From assembly GCA_017861495.1 (NCBI GenBank), contig JAGFXW010000039.1, forward strand, positions 1 through 13,819: a stretch of DNA of 13,819 nt. Direction: 5' to 3'. Shown here piece by piece: positions 6,060 through 12,688 of this stretch (positions within the stretch are counted from its first letter, which is position 1; each line of letters starts with the position of its first letter). Under the pieces are notes generated by a model. It was not told the DNA's origin. It searched no databases and saw only the letters and a list, made by a program, of their open reading frames with translations. Position numbers and translations under genes: made by a program. This stretch comes from Bacillota bacterium (lineage in GTDB: Bacteria > Bacillota_C > Negativicutes > CTSoil-072).

Positions 6060-6929
6060 TCATTTTAATTTTTTTCCAGCTTCCGAGTTAGGGAAAAATA
6101 ACGGTTCGCCATATTTATCCCGACCAAAATCGCGTATGATCTTTTGTCCCTCTTCCGAAGTCATCCAGTCAATAAACTTCATTGCTTCTTCATGATGCAC
6201 GTTAGGGAATTTTTGCTGATTCACAGGAATCAGCGAAATATAATTCAGCATCAACTCGTCCTTTTCAACCAGAACCTGAAGAGAAAGCTCCTTCTTCATC
6301 GTAATATAGGTCGCCCGGTCCATGATCGTGTAGCCTTGCCGTTCATTCACATAACGAAGGGTTTTTGCATTGCCTTCGGCACCTTTTTCGTACACCTGGT
6401 ACCAATCGCCCTGCGGTTTAATGCCGGCTTTGCCCCACAGTTCCAATTCTTTAACATGCGTACCGGATTGATCTCCCCTGCTGATAAATAACCCGTTTCC
6501 TTGCGCCAGTTTTTTCAGTGCTTGTACAATGCTCTTTTCGCCGCGGATGCCGACCGGATCAGCGGCCGGACCCAATACAACAAAATCATTGTACATCAAA
6601 TCAATGCGCTTAGTCCCATATCCATCGGCAACGAATTTTTCCTCCAATGCTTTTGCATGCACCATGACAAGATCCACTGATCCCCCTTTGGCAAGGTTCA
6701 GCGCCGCACCCGTTCCAGCACCCACATGCCGGACAATAATCCCTGTCTTTTTTTGAAATTCGCTTTCCAGTACATCCACAATCCCCGCATCAACCGGCCC
6801 AATGGTACTGGATAAAAGCACTTGTACCGATGAAGCAGGCGGCTTTTGCGCTGCTGGCTGCGTGCCGCAAGCGGCAATTGTCATTGAGAACAGCCCCACC
6901 AGCAAAACAATAAGGAACCGTTTTTCCAT
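6060..6929 (-). CDS. Second, divergent TupA-like oxyanion-binding lipoprotein
   Basis: A paralogue of TupA, first gene of the operon. The start is ATG 6929 (MEKRFLIV); frame extension to 6983 lacks a good start, and an AAGGAG site lies about 13 nt upstream, slightly far. It encodes 289 residues with a lipoprotein signal and lipobox IAAC (Cys21). The fold features of TupA are kept: GAGTGAALN, NDFVVLGPAADPVGI, FISRGDQSGTH and the FGRDKYGEPLFF end. However, the ligand loop that reads ATTTSTQDSG in TupA reads LLSSTIGPVDAG here (SSTI at 40-43), so two of the first four ligand-loop residues differ. It may bind the same anion with different affinity, or another anion such as molybdate. Leader attenuation at 6982-7101 probably controls it and everything downstream. 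Confidence 0.85.
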   Translation of the reverse strand: MEKRFLIVLLVGLFSMTIAACGTQPAAQKPPASSVQVLLSSTIGPVDAGIVDVLESEFQKKTGIIVRHVGAGTGAALNLAKGGSVDLVMVHAKALEEKFVADGYGTKRIDLMYNDFVVLGPAADPVGIRGEKSIVQALKKLAQGNGLFISRGDQSGTHVKELELWGKAGIKPQGDWYQVYEKGAEGNAKTLRYVNERQGYTIMDRATYITMKKELSLQVLVEKDELMLNYISLIPVNQQKFPNVHHEEAMKFIDWMTSEEGQKIIRDFGRDKYGEPLFFPNSEAGKKLK

Positions 6930-6981
6930 GATCGTAAAATCACTCCTTTTGTTTGCTTTTGTTTGCAAGTAACATTTCAAC

Positions 6982-7025
6982 AAAAAAACAGACTACCATT
7001 GCACACATAAGGCCATGGGAGTCTG
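6982..7025 (-). terminator. Intrinsic terminator in the tup leader (attenuator)
   Basis: On the minus strand CAGACTCCCAT (7025-7015) pairs with ATGGTAGTCTG (6999-6989), with a single mismatch and a 15-nt loop, and runs straight into GTTTTTTT-complement A6982-6988. It lies between the promoter region and the first start codon at 6929, so its role must be conditional termination. GGAGT at 7044-7048 (minus strand) can pair with ACTCC in the 5' arm and could act as an antiterminator. Confidence 0.8.
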
Positions 7026-7110
7026 CATGATGCCTGGACACCACTCCTTCTTTCCACAATGGGAGGCAGGCCGGTTTCCCAGCGCACCTGTAGATCCGGC
7101 CACCATGAAA
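7026..7110 (-). promoter_or_regulatory. Structured leader, candidate riboswitch aptamer for the tup operon
   Basis: Upstream of the attenuator the minus-strand RNA contains GGCCGG (7101-7096) pairing with CCGGCC (7074-7069) around a 21-nt loop. Next, TGCCT (7068-7064) pairs with AGGCA (7035-7031) and encloses a CTCC/GGAG pairing, and a GCAT/ATGC hairpin sits at the junction with the terminator. An aptamer followed by a terminator is riboswitch architecture. Molybdenum/tungsten cofactor (Moco/Tuco) riboswitches are known ahead of tungstate transporters, so that class is the first hypothesis; I cannot confirm its consensus from memory. No T-box, TPP or cobalamin signature was found. Confidence 0.5.
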
Positions 7111-7157
7111 AACATATCCATGTCTTTGTTAGGCGCCCGAATTCGAAGAAATATGCT

Positions 7158-7186
7158 ATTATGAAACCACTAAATTTTTGTATTCA
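7158..7186 (-). promoter_or_regulatory. Possible promoter of the tup operon
   Basis: CATAAT (7158-7163) is a good -10 match on the minus strand; 17 bp further is a poor -35, TGAATA (7181-7186). A weak -35 would suit an activated or otherwise regulated promoter. It is flanked by two copies of TTCGAAGAAA (7142-7151 and 7209-7218). Confidence 0.35.
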
Positions 7187-7214
7187 TTGAAATAGTAATT
7201 CTAACTGGTTCGAA

Positions 7215-7234
7215 GAAAATCCTTTTTATAAGGA
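7215..7234 (-). terminator. Weak terminator after the RNase J gene
   Basis: A short AT-rich hairpin (TCCTT 7220-7224 with AAGGA 7230-7234, 5-nt loop) follows the RNase J stop and leads into TTTTC on the minus strand. The stem is only 5 bp, so termination may be partial. Confidence 0.35.
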
Positions 7235-7240
7235 AAAAGT

Positions 7241-8911
7241 TCAAATTTCCATAATGATCGGCAAAATCATCGGCCGACGACGGGTCTTTTCATAAATAAA
7301 TTTCCCGAGTGTATCACGGACGCTGGTTTTGATCGCAGCCCATTCCGTGACCTGGCTTTCTTCACATTTTGTCAGTGCCTGGCGGACCTTTTTCTTGGCT
7401 TCCTCCATCAATTGGCCGGATTCCCGCACATAAACAAAGCCGCGCGAGACCAAATCCGGTCCGGCTACCACACAGCCTCTTTCCTTGTCCATGGTTACAA
7501 CCACAATAAGAACCCCGTCCTTGGAGAGTTGGCTGCGGTCCCGGATAACGATATTACCGATGTCGCCTACGCCAAGTCCATCGACGTATACCCTACCGGC
7601 CGTAACTTTCCCGGCCATCTTTCCTCTGACGCCGTTTTCATCCTGGGTAAATTCAAACACTTGCCCGTTGGTGCCGAGGAAAATATTTTCCCTGGACATC
7701 CCCAGTTCTTCTCCCAGTTGTCCATGGCTCATCAACATCCGGTATTCTCCGTGAACGGGAATCAAATATTTGGGTTGCACCAAGGACAGCATCAGCTTTA
7801 GTTCTTCCTGGCTGGCATGGCCGGAAACATGGATTCCGGCAGCATGGCCGTGAACCACATTCGCCCCCAAACGCAGCAGCATATCAATCGTTTTGGCGAC
7901 CGATTTCTCATTGCCGGGAATCGGGGTCGCAGAAATAATAACGGTGTCGCCCGGATAAATCTCGACTTTACGGTGGTCGTTCATTGCAATCCGGGTCAAA
8001 GCGGACATCGGCTCGCCCTGGCTGCCGGTCGTCAAAATCAAAATCTGGTTGGCCGGGTAATTCTTTATCTCATCAATATCGATCAATACGCCTTCCGGCA
8101 CCGTCAAATACCCCAGTTCGCAAGAAATGTTGACGACGTTGATCATGCTGCGCCCGATAATCGCTACTTTGCGGCCATACTTGCAGGCCGAATTAATCGC
8201 TTGCTGGACACGGGAAACATTCGAAGCAAACGTGGCCAGAATGATTCGGTTTTTAGCGCAGCGAAACGCTTCGTCCAGCGCAATGCCTACCGTGCGCTCC
8301 GATTTTGTAAAGCCCGGCCGCTCGGCGTTGGTGCTGTCCGACATTAAAACCAAAACCCCTTCAGCACCCAGTTCGGCAAATTTATGCAGGTCCATAATTT
8401 TTCCGTCTGCCGGTGAATAATCAATTTTAAAATCACCCGTATGGACAATCGTCCCCATCGGCGTTTTAAAATAAACTCCGACCACATCCGGAATGGAATG
8501 GCTGCCGCGGATAAAACCGACCTGAATGCTGCCAAACGACAGCTCGTCGCCAGGTTTGATCGGAATTAACGAAGCGTTGCTTACATTATTTTCCTTGAGC
8601 CGCCCCTCGGCAATCCCTAATGCCAAGCGGGTTCCGTATACCGGTACATTAATTTGTTTCAAGAAATACGACAATGCGCCAATGTGGTCCTCATGACCAT
8701 GAGTAATCACAACGCCCCGTACCTTATCCTGATTTTCCAATAGGTATGCTATATCCGGGATCACTAAATCGATCCCCAACATATCATCATCCGGGAACGC
8801 CAAGCCGCAATCCAACACAACAATGTCATCACCATAGCGGATAACCGTCATATTTTTTCCGACTTCCCCTAGTCCACCAAGTGGAATAATTGCAAGTTTT
8901 TGTTTTTCCAA
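7241..8911 (-). CDS. rnj: Ribonuclease J
   Basis: The 556-residue metallo-beta-lactamase/beta-CASP ribonuclease acts in RNA processing and decay, with endonuclease and 5'-exonuclease activity in the family. The N-terminus IPLGGLGEVGKNMTV (9-23) is diagnostic. The zinc-binding HGHEDH motif is at 71-76, with further metal-site motifs HTGDFK and SDSTNAE. The beta-CASP part carries HVSGHASQEEL and PVHGEYRM, and a C-terminal domain of about 100 residues completes the usual length near 555. The start is TTG at 8909-8911 with a GGGGGGA site 6 nt upstream; no in-frame ATG is nearby. It is monocistronic with its own promoter. With a single copy here I cannot say whether it is the J1 or J2 paralogue. 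Confidence 0.95.
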   Translation of the reverse strand: MEKQKLAIIPLGGLGEVGKNMTVIRYGDDIVVLDCGLAFPDDDMLGIDLVIPDIAYLLENQDKVRGVVITHGHEDHIGALSYFLKQINVPVYGTRLALGIAEGRLKENNVSNASLIPIKPGDELSFGSIQVGFIRGSHSIPDVVGVYFKTPMGTIVHTGDFKIDYSPADGKIMDLHKFAELGAEGVLVLMSDSTNAERPGFTKSERTVGIALDEAFRCAKNRIILATFASNVSRVQQAINSACKYGRKVAIIGRSMINVVNISCELGYLTVPEGVLIDIDEIKNYPANQILILTTGSQGEPMSALTRIAMNDHRKVEIYPGDTVIISATPIPGNEKSVAKTIDMLLRLGANVVHGHAAGIHVSGHASQEELKLMLSLVQPKYLIPVHGEYRMLMSHGQLGEELGMSRENIFLGTNGQVFEFTQDENGVRGKMAGKVTAGRVYVDGLGVGDIGNIVIRDRSQLSKDGVLIVVVTMDKERGCVVAGPDLVSRGFVYVRESGQLMEEAKKKVRQALTKCEESQVTEWAAIKTSVRDTLGKFIYEKTRRRPMILPIIMEI

Positions 8912-9041
8912 AAAAATCCCCCCATCATATCCGTTTATCGCACGTTAATCCGTATTCCCCCAATGAAACGTTCGTCGCTCAGCTAAACTATGTGTCTTCA
9001 CGTTCAAAAATAAGAAATCCGCGCACAATCCAGTAACTTAT

Positions 9042-9070
9042 ATTATACTTTATCCCATGTTTATATACAA
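9042..9070 (-). promoter_or_regulatory. Sigma-A-like promoter of the RNase J gene
   Basis: Perfect TATAAT (9042-9047, minus strand), 17 bp from a weak -35 TTGTAT (9065-9070). The start would be near 9035, leaving a 5' leader of about 120 nt before the TTG at 8911 in which I see no strong structure. Long leaders allow autoregulation, but nothing specific is visible. Confidence 0.5.
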
Positions 9071-9116
9071 GACATTCGGTTTTGACAGATGTACAGTTTT
9101 GTCTCTGTCGAAACAA

Positions 9117-9156
9117 AAACCGGGACAAGGTTTCTTTTTTCACCTTATCCCGGTTT
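9117..9156 (-). terminator. Strong terminator of the zur-znuACB operon
   Basis: AAACCGGGACAAGGT (9117-9131) pairs with ACCTTATCCCGGTTT (9142-9156): 15 positions, one mismatch, 10-nt loop. On the minus strand it runs into TTGTTT; on the plus strand CTTT follows. Confidence 0.85.
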
Positions 9157-9200
9157 CTTTATTACATTTGCTTCGCTATTTCCGCCTCCAAACGCCGGCT

Positions 9201-10046
9201 TCAGACGCTGATACGGGAGCGAACGGCAAACGTCAGGAAAACAAGGATTGCCGCGACCAGCACAATGGTCGCACCGGTAGCAGTATTCCAATAGTAAGAA
9301 AGAATTAACCCGGTAACGCCGGAAAACACGGCGAACAGAACGGAATAAAAATGATATTGTCTTACGTTCACGGTAATATTGCGAGCTGCCGCAGCCGGCA
9401 GCACCAGCATCGAATTGATAATTAACAAGCCGACCCACTGGATGCTGATGGCTACAACAACCGCCAGCGCTACCGCAAAACAAATCTCCATTACCACAGT
9501 ATTGAAGCCCCTGCTGGCCGCCAGTGACGGATTGATGCTGATCACAAGCAACGAATTGAAAATCACCAGCCAAAGCAATAGAACACCGGCAAACACGACG
9601 CAAAGCATGGCGATCTCACCCGGCGCAATACTTAGCAAATCTCCGATCAGGTATGTAGAAAACTTGGCGAAACTCCCGCCCCGAGACATGATCATCAAGC
9701 CTAGGGCAATGGCGGTGGAGGAAAATACGCCGATAATCGTATCGGTAGAAATCCTGCTTTTATTTTTAATTACCGTAATCAACACGGCAAAGAAAATCGA
9801 AAAAACGATAATGGCCGGCAAGGGTTGAATTCCGCCCAATAAAGCGCCGATTGCAATGCCGGTAAACGCGCCATGACCTAACGAATCGGAAAAAAAGGCC
9901 ATGCGGTTACTGACCACCATCGTGCCGAGCAGTCCGAACAGCGGGGTAACCAGCAGCACTGCCAACAGCGCATTTTTCATAAAGGAGTGACCCAACCAGG
10001 AAAACGGAAGGACAACATCACACAAACTATACCAACACTCCAACAC
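9201..10046 (-). CDS. znuB: Zinc ABC transporter, permease subunit ZnuB
   Basis: The 281-residue membrane permease of the zinc/manganese (ABC-3) family forms the Zn2+ channel with ZnuC. I start at GTG 10044-10046, giving MLECWYS, the usual N-terminal pattern, with AGGGAG 8 nt upstream; TTG at 10049 is an alternative. Family motifs include NRMAFFSDSLGHGAFTGIAIG (near residues 46-66), the segment holding the conserved Asp and His of ABC-3 permeases. SFAKFSTYLIGDLLSI and WVGLLIINSMLVLPAAAARN near the C-terminal third are also characteristic. About eight hydrophobic segments are visible. It is the last gene of the operon, 36 nt after znuC, followed by a strong terminator. Confidence 0.9.
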   Translation of the reverse strand: MLECWYSLCDVVLPFSWLGHSFMKNALLAVLLVTPLFGLLGTMVVSNRMAFFSDSLGHGAFTGIAIGALLGGIQPLPAIIVFSIFFAVLITVIKNKSRISTDTIIGVFSSTAIALGLMIMSRGGSFAKFSTYLIGDLLSIAPGEIAMLCVVFAGVLLLWLVIFNSLLVISINPSLAASRGFNTVVMEICFAVALAVVVAISIQWVGLLIINSMLVLPAAAARNITVNVRQYHFYSVLFAVFSGVTGLILSYYWNTATGATIVLVAAILVFLTFAVRSRISV

Positions 10047-10082
10047 CAAACCATCTCCCTGTCATTGCCTGCCCCGGCAATA

Positions 10083-10856
10083 TCATTCCGGGCCCAGCCG
10101 CATTCCGAAAATCTTTTTTGTCCGTTCATCGGCAAATACTTCTTCCGGAGTCCCATTACAAAGGATTGTATTATCCAAGAGAATTACCCTGTCGGCATAA
10201 CGGGCAACCAAATCCAAGTCATGGGAAACCAAAATGATCGACAAATCATAGTTTCGCCGCAAATCAGAAACGATCGTATAAAACAGTTCTAACCCATTCT
10301 TATCAATGCCGGAAACCGGCTCGTCCAGCAACAACAGATCCGGTACCGGCTCCAATGCCAGCGCCAGCAGTACCCTTTGCAATTCTCCTCCGGACAAAGC
10401 CCCCAGCCTGCGGTCAATCAAATGGCAGGCTTTCACCTTTTCAAGGCTCTGGGCGACCCGGCGGCGAATTTTGCCCGGTACAGCCAACCAGGCAGGAACT
10501 CGGGTAAGACAAGCCATAAACAGATCAAACACGCTCGTCGGGGTACTCAGGTCAAAATTCAGATATTGCGGCACATACCCTATCAACGGATTGCCGCTGC
10601 GCGTTCCTTTGGCGTCAAGATATTCCAAGGTGCCGGAATGACGAATTTCTCCCAGAATTGATTTCAGCAAAGTACTTTTCCCCGACCCGTTTGTCCCAAT
10701 TAACGCGGTAAGTTCGCCGCAGTGAATATGGAGGTTCACATCCTGGAAAATTTTTTTATTTCCTAATGTCACACAAAAGTTTTCCACTTTTGTACAGCAT
10801 AACCGATGACAGTCATTGGCACGGCACGGACCAGGATGCCGCTGGTTTGGCGTCAT
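10083..10856 (-). CDS. znuC: Zinc ABC transporter, ATP-binding subunit ZnuC with a Cys/His N-terminal extension
   Basis: The 257-residue ATPase powers zinc import. Walker A is GTNGSGKST (54-62), with Thr where Pro is common; the Q-loop is Gln97, signature LSGGE 154-158, Walker B LLLLDEP 174-180, and a SHD H-loop follows. Before the ATPase domain sits an unusual stretch with Cys11, Cys16, His17, Cys20 and Cys21, and HIHCGEL at 43-49 adds His43, His45 and Cys46. Similar Cys-rich leaders occur, as far as I remember, in ZnuC proteins of anaerobic Firmicutes; a zinc-sensing or scaffold role would be inference. The ATG overlaps the znuA stop (ATGA, 10853-10856). Zinc rather than manganese specificity is supported by the zur gene heading the operon. 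Confidence 0.9.
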   Translation of the reverse strand: MTPNQRHPGPCRANDCHRLCCTKVENFCVTLGNKKIFQDVNLHIHCGELTALIGTNGSGKSTLLKSILGEIRHSGTLEYLDAKGTRSGNPLIGYVPQYLNFDLSTPTSVFDLFMACLTRVPAWLAVPGKIRRRVAQSLEKVKACHLIDRRLGALSGGELQRVLLALALEPVPDLLLLDEPVSGIDKNGLELFYTIVSDLRRNYDLSIILVSHDLDLVARYADRVILLDNTILCNGTPEEVFADERTKKIFGMRLGPE

Positions 10857-11782
10857 TGTAATGCCTCCCGCAATGTTTTTGCATTTTTTTCCATCGCCCG
10901 AATGTAGTCGTCATACGCCCCTGGTTTGGCTTCACCGGTTACGATCGGATCCAGCGTATATATTTTTGCCCCGGTTTCACGGGCAATCGTTTGCGCGGCT
11001 TTCGTCGAATACTGCGGTTCGGCAAACAAGGCTTTAATCCGGGATGCCTTCACCGTTTCAATTGTTTCGGCCAATTCTTTCGGTGACGGGTCCGTGCCGG
11101 GCTCGCGTTCAATGACAGCCACAATAGTTAAGTTAAATTCTTTCGCAAAGTAAGGAAATGCTTCATGGAAGGTAATGATATCCCGCTGGGACACACCGGA
11201 TACAGTTTTTTGCAGGCTATCGCGCAAAACCGCAAGCCGGTTGTTATATTCCTCCGCATTTTTCTTATACTGACCGGCGTTGGCAGAATCAAGCGTTGCC
11301 AATTGTCCGGCAATATTCTGAACCTGGAGAATGTGGTTGGTGATGCTGACCCAGACATGGGGATTTTGTTCGCCGGTTTGATCGGTCAGCAGGGGAATAT
11401 CCTTACTGGCGTCAATCACTTTTAACTGCGGCTGCTGTTGGAGCGTTTTATCCAGGAATGCTTCCATCCCTGCTCCATTGATGACAAACGCATTGGCTCG
11501 TTCGAGCGTTTTCAAATCTTCCGGCGTCAGTTGGTAATCGTGCAGGCAGCCGGTTTGCGGTTTCGTCATGTTGATTACTTCTACGCCGGGAACATCGCGA
11601 GTGACATTGATAGTTGCAATATACACCGGATAAAACGAGGTCACAACGACAAACTTTTTCTTACCCTCGGCATTGGAATTCACGCTTCGCTCACTGGTTT
11701 TGTTTTGGCTGCCGCAGCCGGTTAACAACACCGAGCCAATCAACAGCAAAAAAAATGCCAATTTACTCATTTTGGACAACAT
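10853..11782 (-). CDS. znuA: Zinc-binding lipoprotein ZnuA
   Basis: The 309-residue binding protein of cluster A-I (ZnuA/PsaA type) captures Zn2+ outside the membrane. The ATG at 11782 has AAGGAGAG 8 nt upstream and lies 16 bases inside the 3' end of zur, so it is coupled to it. The lipoprotein signal ends in lipobox LLTGC (Cys23). Metal ligands fitting the family are His81 (LHDYQLTP), His142 (NPHVWVS), His206 (FHEAFPYF) and Asp278 (YTLDP). The histidine-rich loop seen in many Gram-negative ZnuA proteins is absent, as is common in Firmicutes. Manganese-binding relatives share this fold, but three His plus Asp and the Zur context favour zinc. Confidence 0.92.
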   Translation of the reverse strand: MLSKMSKLAFFLLLIGSVLLTGCGSQNKTSERSVNSNAEGKKKFVVVTSFYPVYIATINVTRDVPGVEVINMTKPQTGCLHDYQLTPEDLKTLERANAFVINGAGMEAFLDKTLQQQPQLKVIDASKDIPLLTDQTGEQNPHVWVSITNHILQVQNIAGQLATLDSANAGQYKKNAEEYNNRLAVLRDSLQKTVSGVSQRDIITFHEAFPYFAKEFNLTIVAVIEREPGTDPSPKELAETIETVKASRIKALFAEPQYSTKAAQTIARETGAKIYTLDPIVTGEAKPGAYDDYIRAMEKNAKTLREALQ

Positions 11783-12222
11783 GGCCTATTCTCTCCTTCC
11801 GCAGATGCCTGACACTCCTGGCAATACCCGTAAAATTCCAACGAATGTGAAGTGATGGTAAACCCATCCACGCCGGCCTGTGCAAGATCCGAGCTCTGTA
11901 CCGGACAAAACGGCAAACACTTCGCCCTGCCGCAAGTCAAGCAGACCAGATGCGAATGATGATCCGCCGTCAAAACCTCAAACAAATTCCCGCCGCGATT
12001 GGGCGTGCGAATTTCCGCCACGGCTCCCAGCCCGATCAGTAAACCCAAGTTCCGGTATATCGTATCCAAACTGATATCCGGGTGCGTTTTCTTCACTTGG
12101 TCTAAAATTTGCTGCGCCGTGACAAAATGGCCGCAAGCCAGTAAAGCGCCAATCACAGCCCGCCGTTGCGGCGTAATTTTATGCCCGTTGCTGCGCAACA
12201 AGGCAATCAATTTTTCCGTCAT
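11767..12222 (-). CDS. zur: Fur-family zinc uptake regulator (Zur-like)
   Basis: The 151-residue Fur-family repressor has a winged-helix DNA-binding domain at about 1-80 (KITPQRRAVIGAL, DISLDTIYRNLGLL), then the hinge and dimer domain. The regulatory metal region is ADHHSHLVC (86-94, with Glu82 upstream). The structural zinc site is formed by two CxxC pairs, Cys94/Cys97 and Cys134/Cys137; Cys102 and Cys106 add extra potential ligands, and a second cluster of two Cys lies at the C-terminus (PCCPK). The start ATG has AGGAG 7 nt upstream. It heads znuACB, and a Zur-box-like palindrome overlaps its transcription start, so autoregulated zinc repression is the natural reading. Fur and PerR cannot be excluded by sequence alone, but the operon argues for Zur. 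Confidence 0.85.
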   Translation of the reverse strand: MTEKLIALLRSNGHKITPQRRAVIGALLACGHFVTAQQILDQVKKTHPDISLDTIYRNLGLLIGLGAVAEIRTPNRGGNLFEVLTADHHSHLVCLTCGRAKCLPFCPVQSSDLAQAGVDGFTITSHSLEFYGYCQECQASAEGENRPCCPK

Positions 12223-12233
12223 CGTTTTTCTCC

Positions 12234-12255
12234 TAAATCGTAATATTCCTATTTA
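12234..12255. promoter_or_regulatory. Zur-box-like operator
   Basis: TAAATCGTAAT (12234-12244) is a perfect half-site of the Firmicute Zur box; the other half, ATTCCTATTTA (12245-12255), matches its inverse at 9 of 11 positions. The halves abut with no spacer base, whereas the standard box has one. It covers the likely transcription start downstream of the -10, placed for repression. Confidence 0.7.
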
Positions 12256-12257
12256 AG

Positions 12258-12286
12258 ATTATACGCATTTCTCCCGAAAACTGCAA
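12258..12286 (-). promoter_or_regulatory. Sigma-A-like promoter of zur-znuACB
   Basis: TATAAT (12258-12263, minus strand) lies 17 bp from a weak -35 TTGCAG (12281-12286). The operator at 12234-12255 lies directly downstream. Confidence 0.65.
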
Positions 12287-12310
12287 CCCTGCCCCGCAGG
12301 CAAAATTAGA

Positions 12311-12346
12311 AAGCCCGGCTTACGCCGAGCTTTTAGCGGCAGTGGA
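12311..12346. repeat. Two adjacent short hairpins between zur promoter and tRNA terminator
   Basis: AAAGCCCGGC and GCCGAGCTTT form a 10-position stem with one mismatch and loop TTAC; directly beside it AGCGGC and GCCGCT form a 6-bp stem. Neither has a strong T-run, so they are not clear terminators. Role unknown. Confidence 0.4.
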
Positions 12347-12388
12347 AGCCGCTGGCTGCACTTATGTCGTTATACTTTCTATAAGAGC

Positions 12389-12420
12389 AAAAAAGCTTCC
12401 AAGCCGAAGCTTGAAAGCTT
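12389..12420 (-). terminator. Terminator of tRNA-Lys(TTT)
   Basis: On the minus strand a 12-bp stem (arms 12409-12420 and 12393-12404, one G-U pair) closes a UUCG tetraloop and ends in TTTTTT. Confidence 0.9.
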
Positions 12421-12429
12421 GATAGACAT

Positions 12430-12505
12430 TGGTGATCCACCCGCGACTCGAACGCGGGACACCCTGATTAAAAGTCAGGTGCTCTACCGACTGAGCTAGT
12501 GGATC
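12430..12505 (-). tRNA. tRNA-Lys (anticodon TTT)
   Basis: A 76-nt cloverleaf with encoded CCA. Acceptor GATCCAC/GTGGATC is fully paired, the D arm GCTC-AGTCGGTA-GAGC is regular, anticodon arm CCTGA-CTTTTAA-TCAGG gives anticodon TTT, and the T arm is CCGCG-TTCGAGT-CGCGG. It reads AAA and, by wobble, AAG. All identity and tertiary positions look standard, unlike the CTT isoacceptor at 3194-3269. Confidence 0.96.
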
Positions 12506-12522
12506 ATATCCCACAAGTAAAG

Positions 12523-12551
12523 ATTATATCCTAATAGCATGCGCTTGTCAA
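12523..12551 (-). promoter_or_regulatory. Consensus sigma-A promoter of tRNA-Lys(TTT)
   Basis: Exact -35 TTGACA (12546-12551, minus strand) and exact -10 TATAAT (12523-12528) with a 17-bp spacer. Initiation near 12516 would leave a leader of about 11 nt. This is the best promoter in the window. Confidence 0.9.
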
Positions 12552-12633
12552 TGACAAACCCGCTTTTTTCTATTTTATATTGACAATCCCAATTTTATCC
12601 TTCAGACAATCTGCAAAAATCCCGAAAGAGACC

Positions 12634-12674
12634 CTTGAGGCGGAGTCAGCTGGAGGGCGAAACTTCGCCTCAAG
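12634..12674 (-). terminator. Possible terminator or 3' structure after pyruvate:ferredoxin oxidoreductase
   Basis: CTTGAGGCG (12634-12642) pairs perfectly with CGCCTCAAG (12666-12674), beginning 15 nt past the stop codon. A local GGCGAA/TTCGCC hairpin in the same region competes with it. The T content after the stem is weak, so it may protect the 3' end rather than terminate. Confidence 0.45.
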
Positions 12675-12688
12675 CAAGTCTACATCGA

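Noticed and set aside
3383..6929. Molybdate (modABC) operon instead of tungstate
   Set aside because: The TTTS-containing binding protein and permease are of TupA/TupB type; ModA lacks this signature. Molybdate transport by the divergent paralogue remains possible.
7031..7110. Cobalamin, TPP or T-box leader upstream of the tup operon
   Set aside because: No GCAACTGT/GCCACTG, CTGAGA or T-box GGTGGNACCGCG sequence; operon function does not fit.
7817..8347. Plus-strand open frame of 176 codons inside the RNase J gene
   Set aside because: Antisense shadow of a strongly conserved gene.
9201..11782. Manganese transporter (psa/mnt type) instead of zinc
   Set aside because: The operon is headed by a Fur-family regulator with CxxC pairs and a Zur-type box, and the binding protein has three His plus Asp.
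12280..12418. Plus-strand stretch without stops that reads like a protein (AKLESPAYAELLAAVEAAGCT)
   Set aside because: No ATG, GTG or TTG start with a ribosome site, it overlaps the zur promoter and the tRNA terminator, and its apparent periodicity comes from the two hairpins there.
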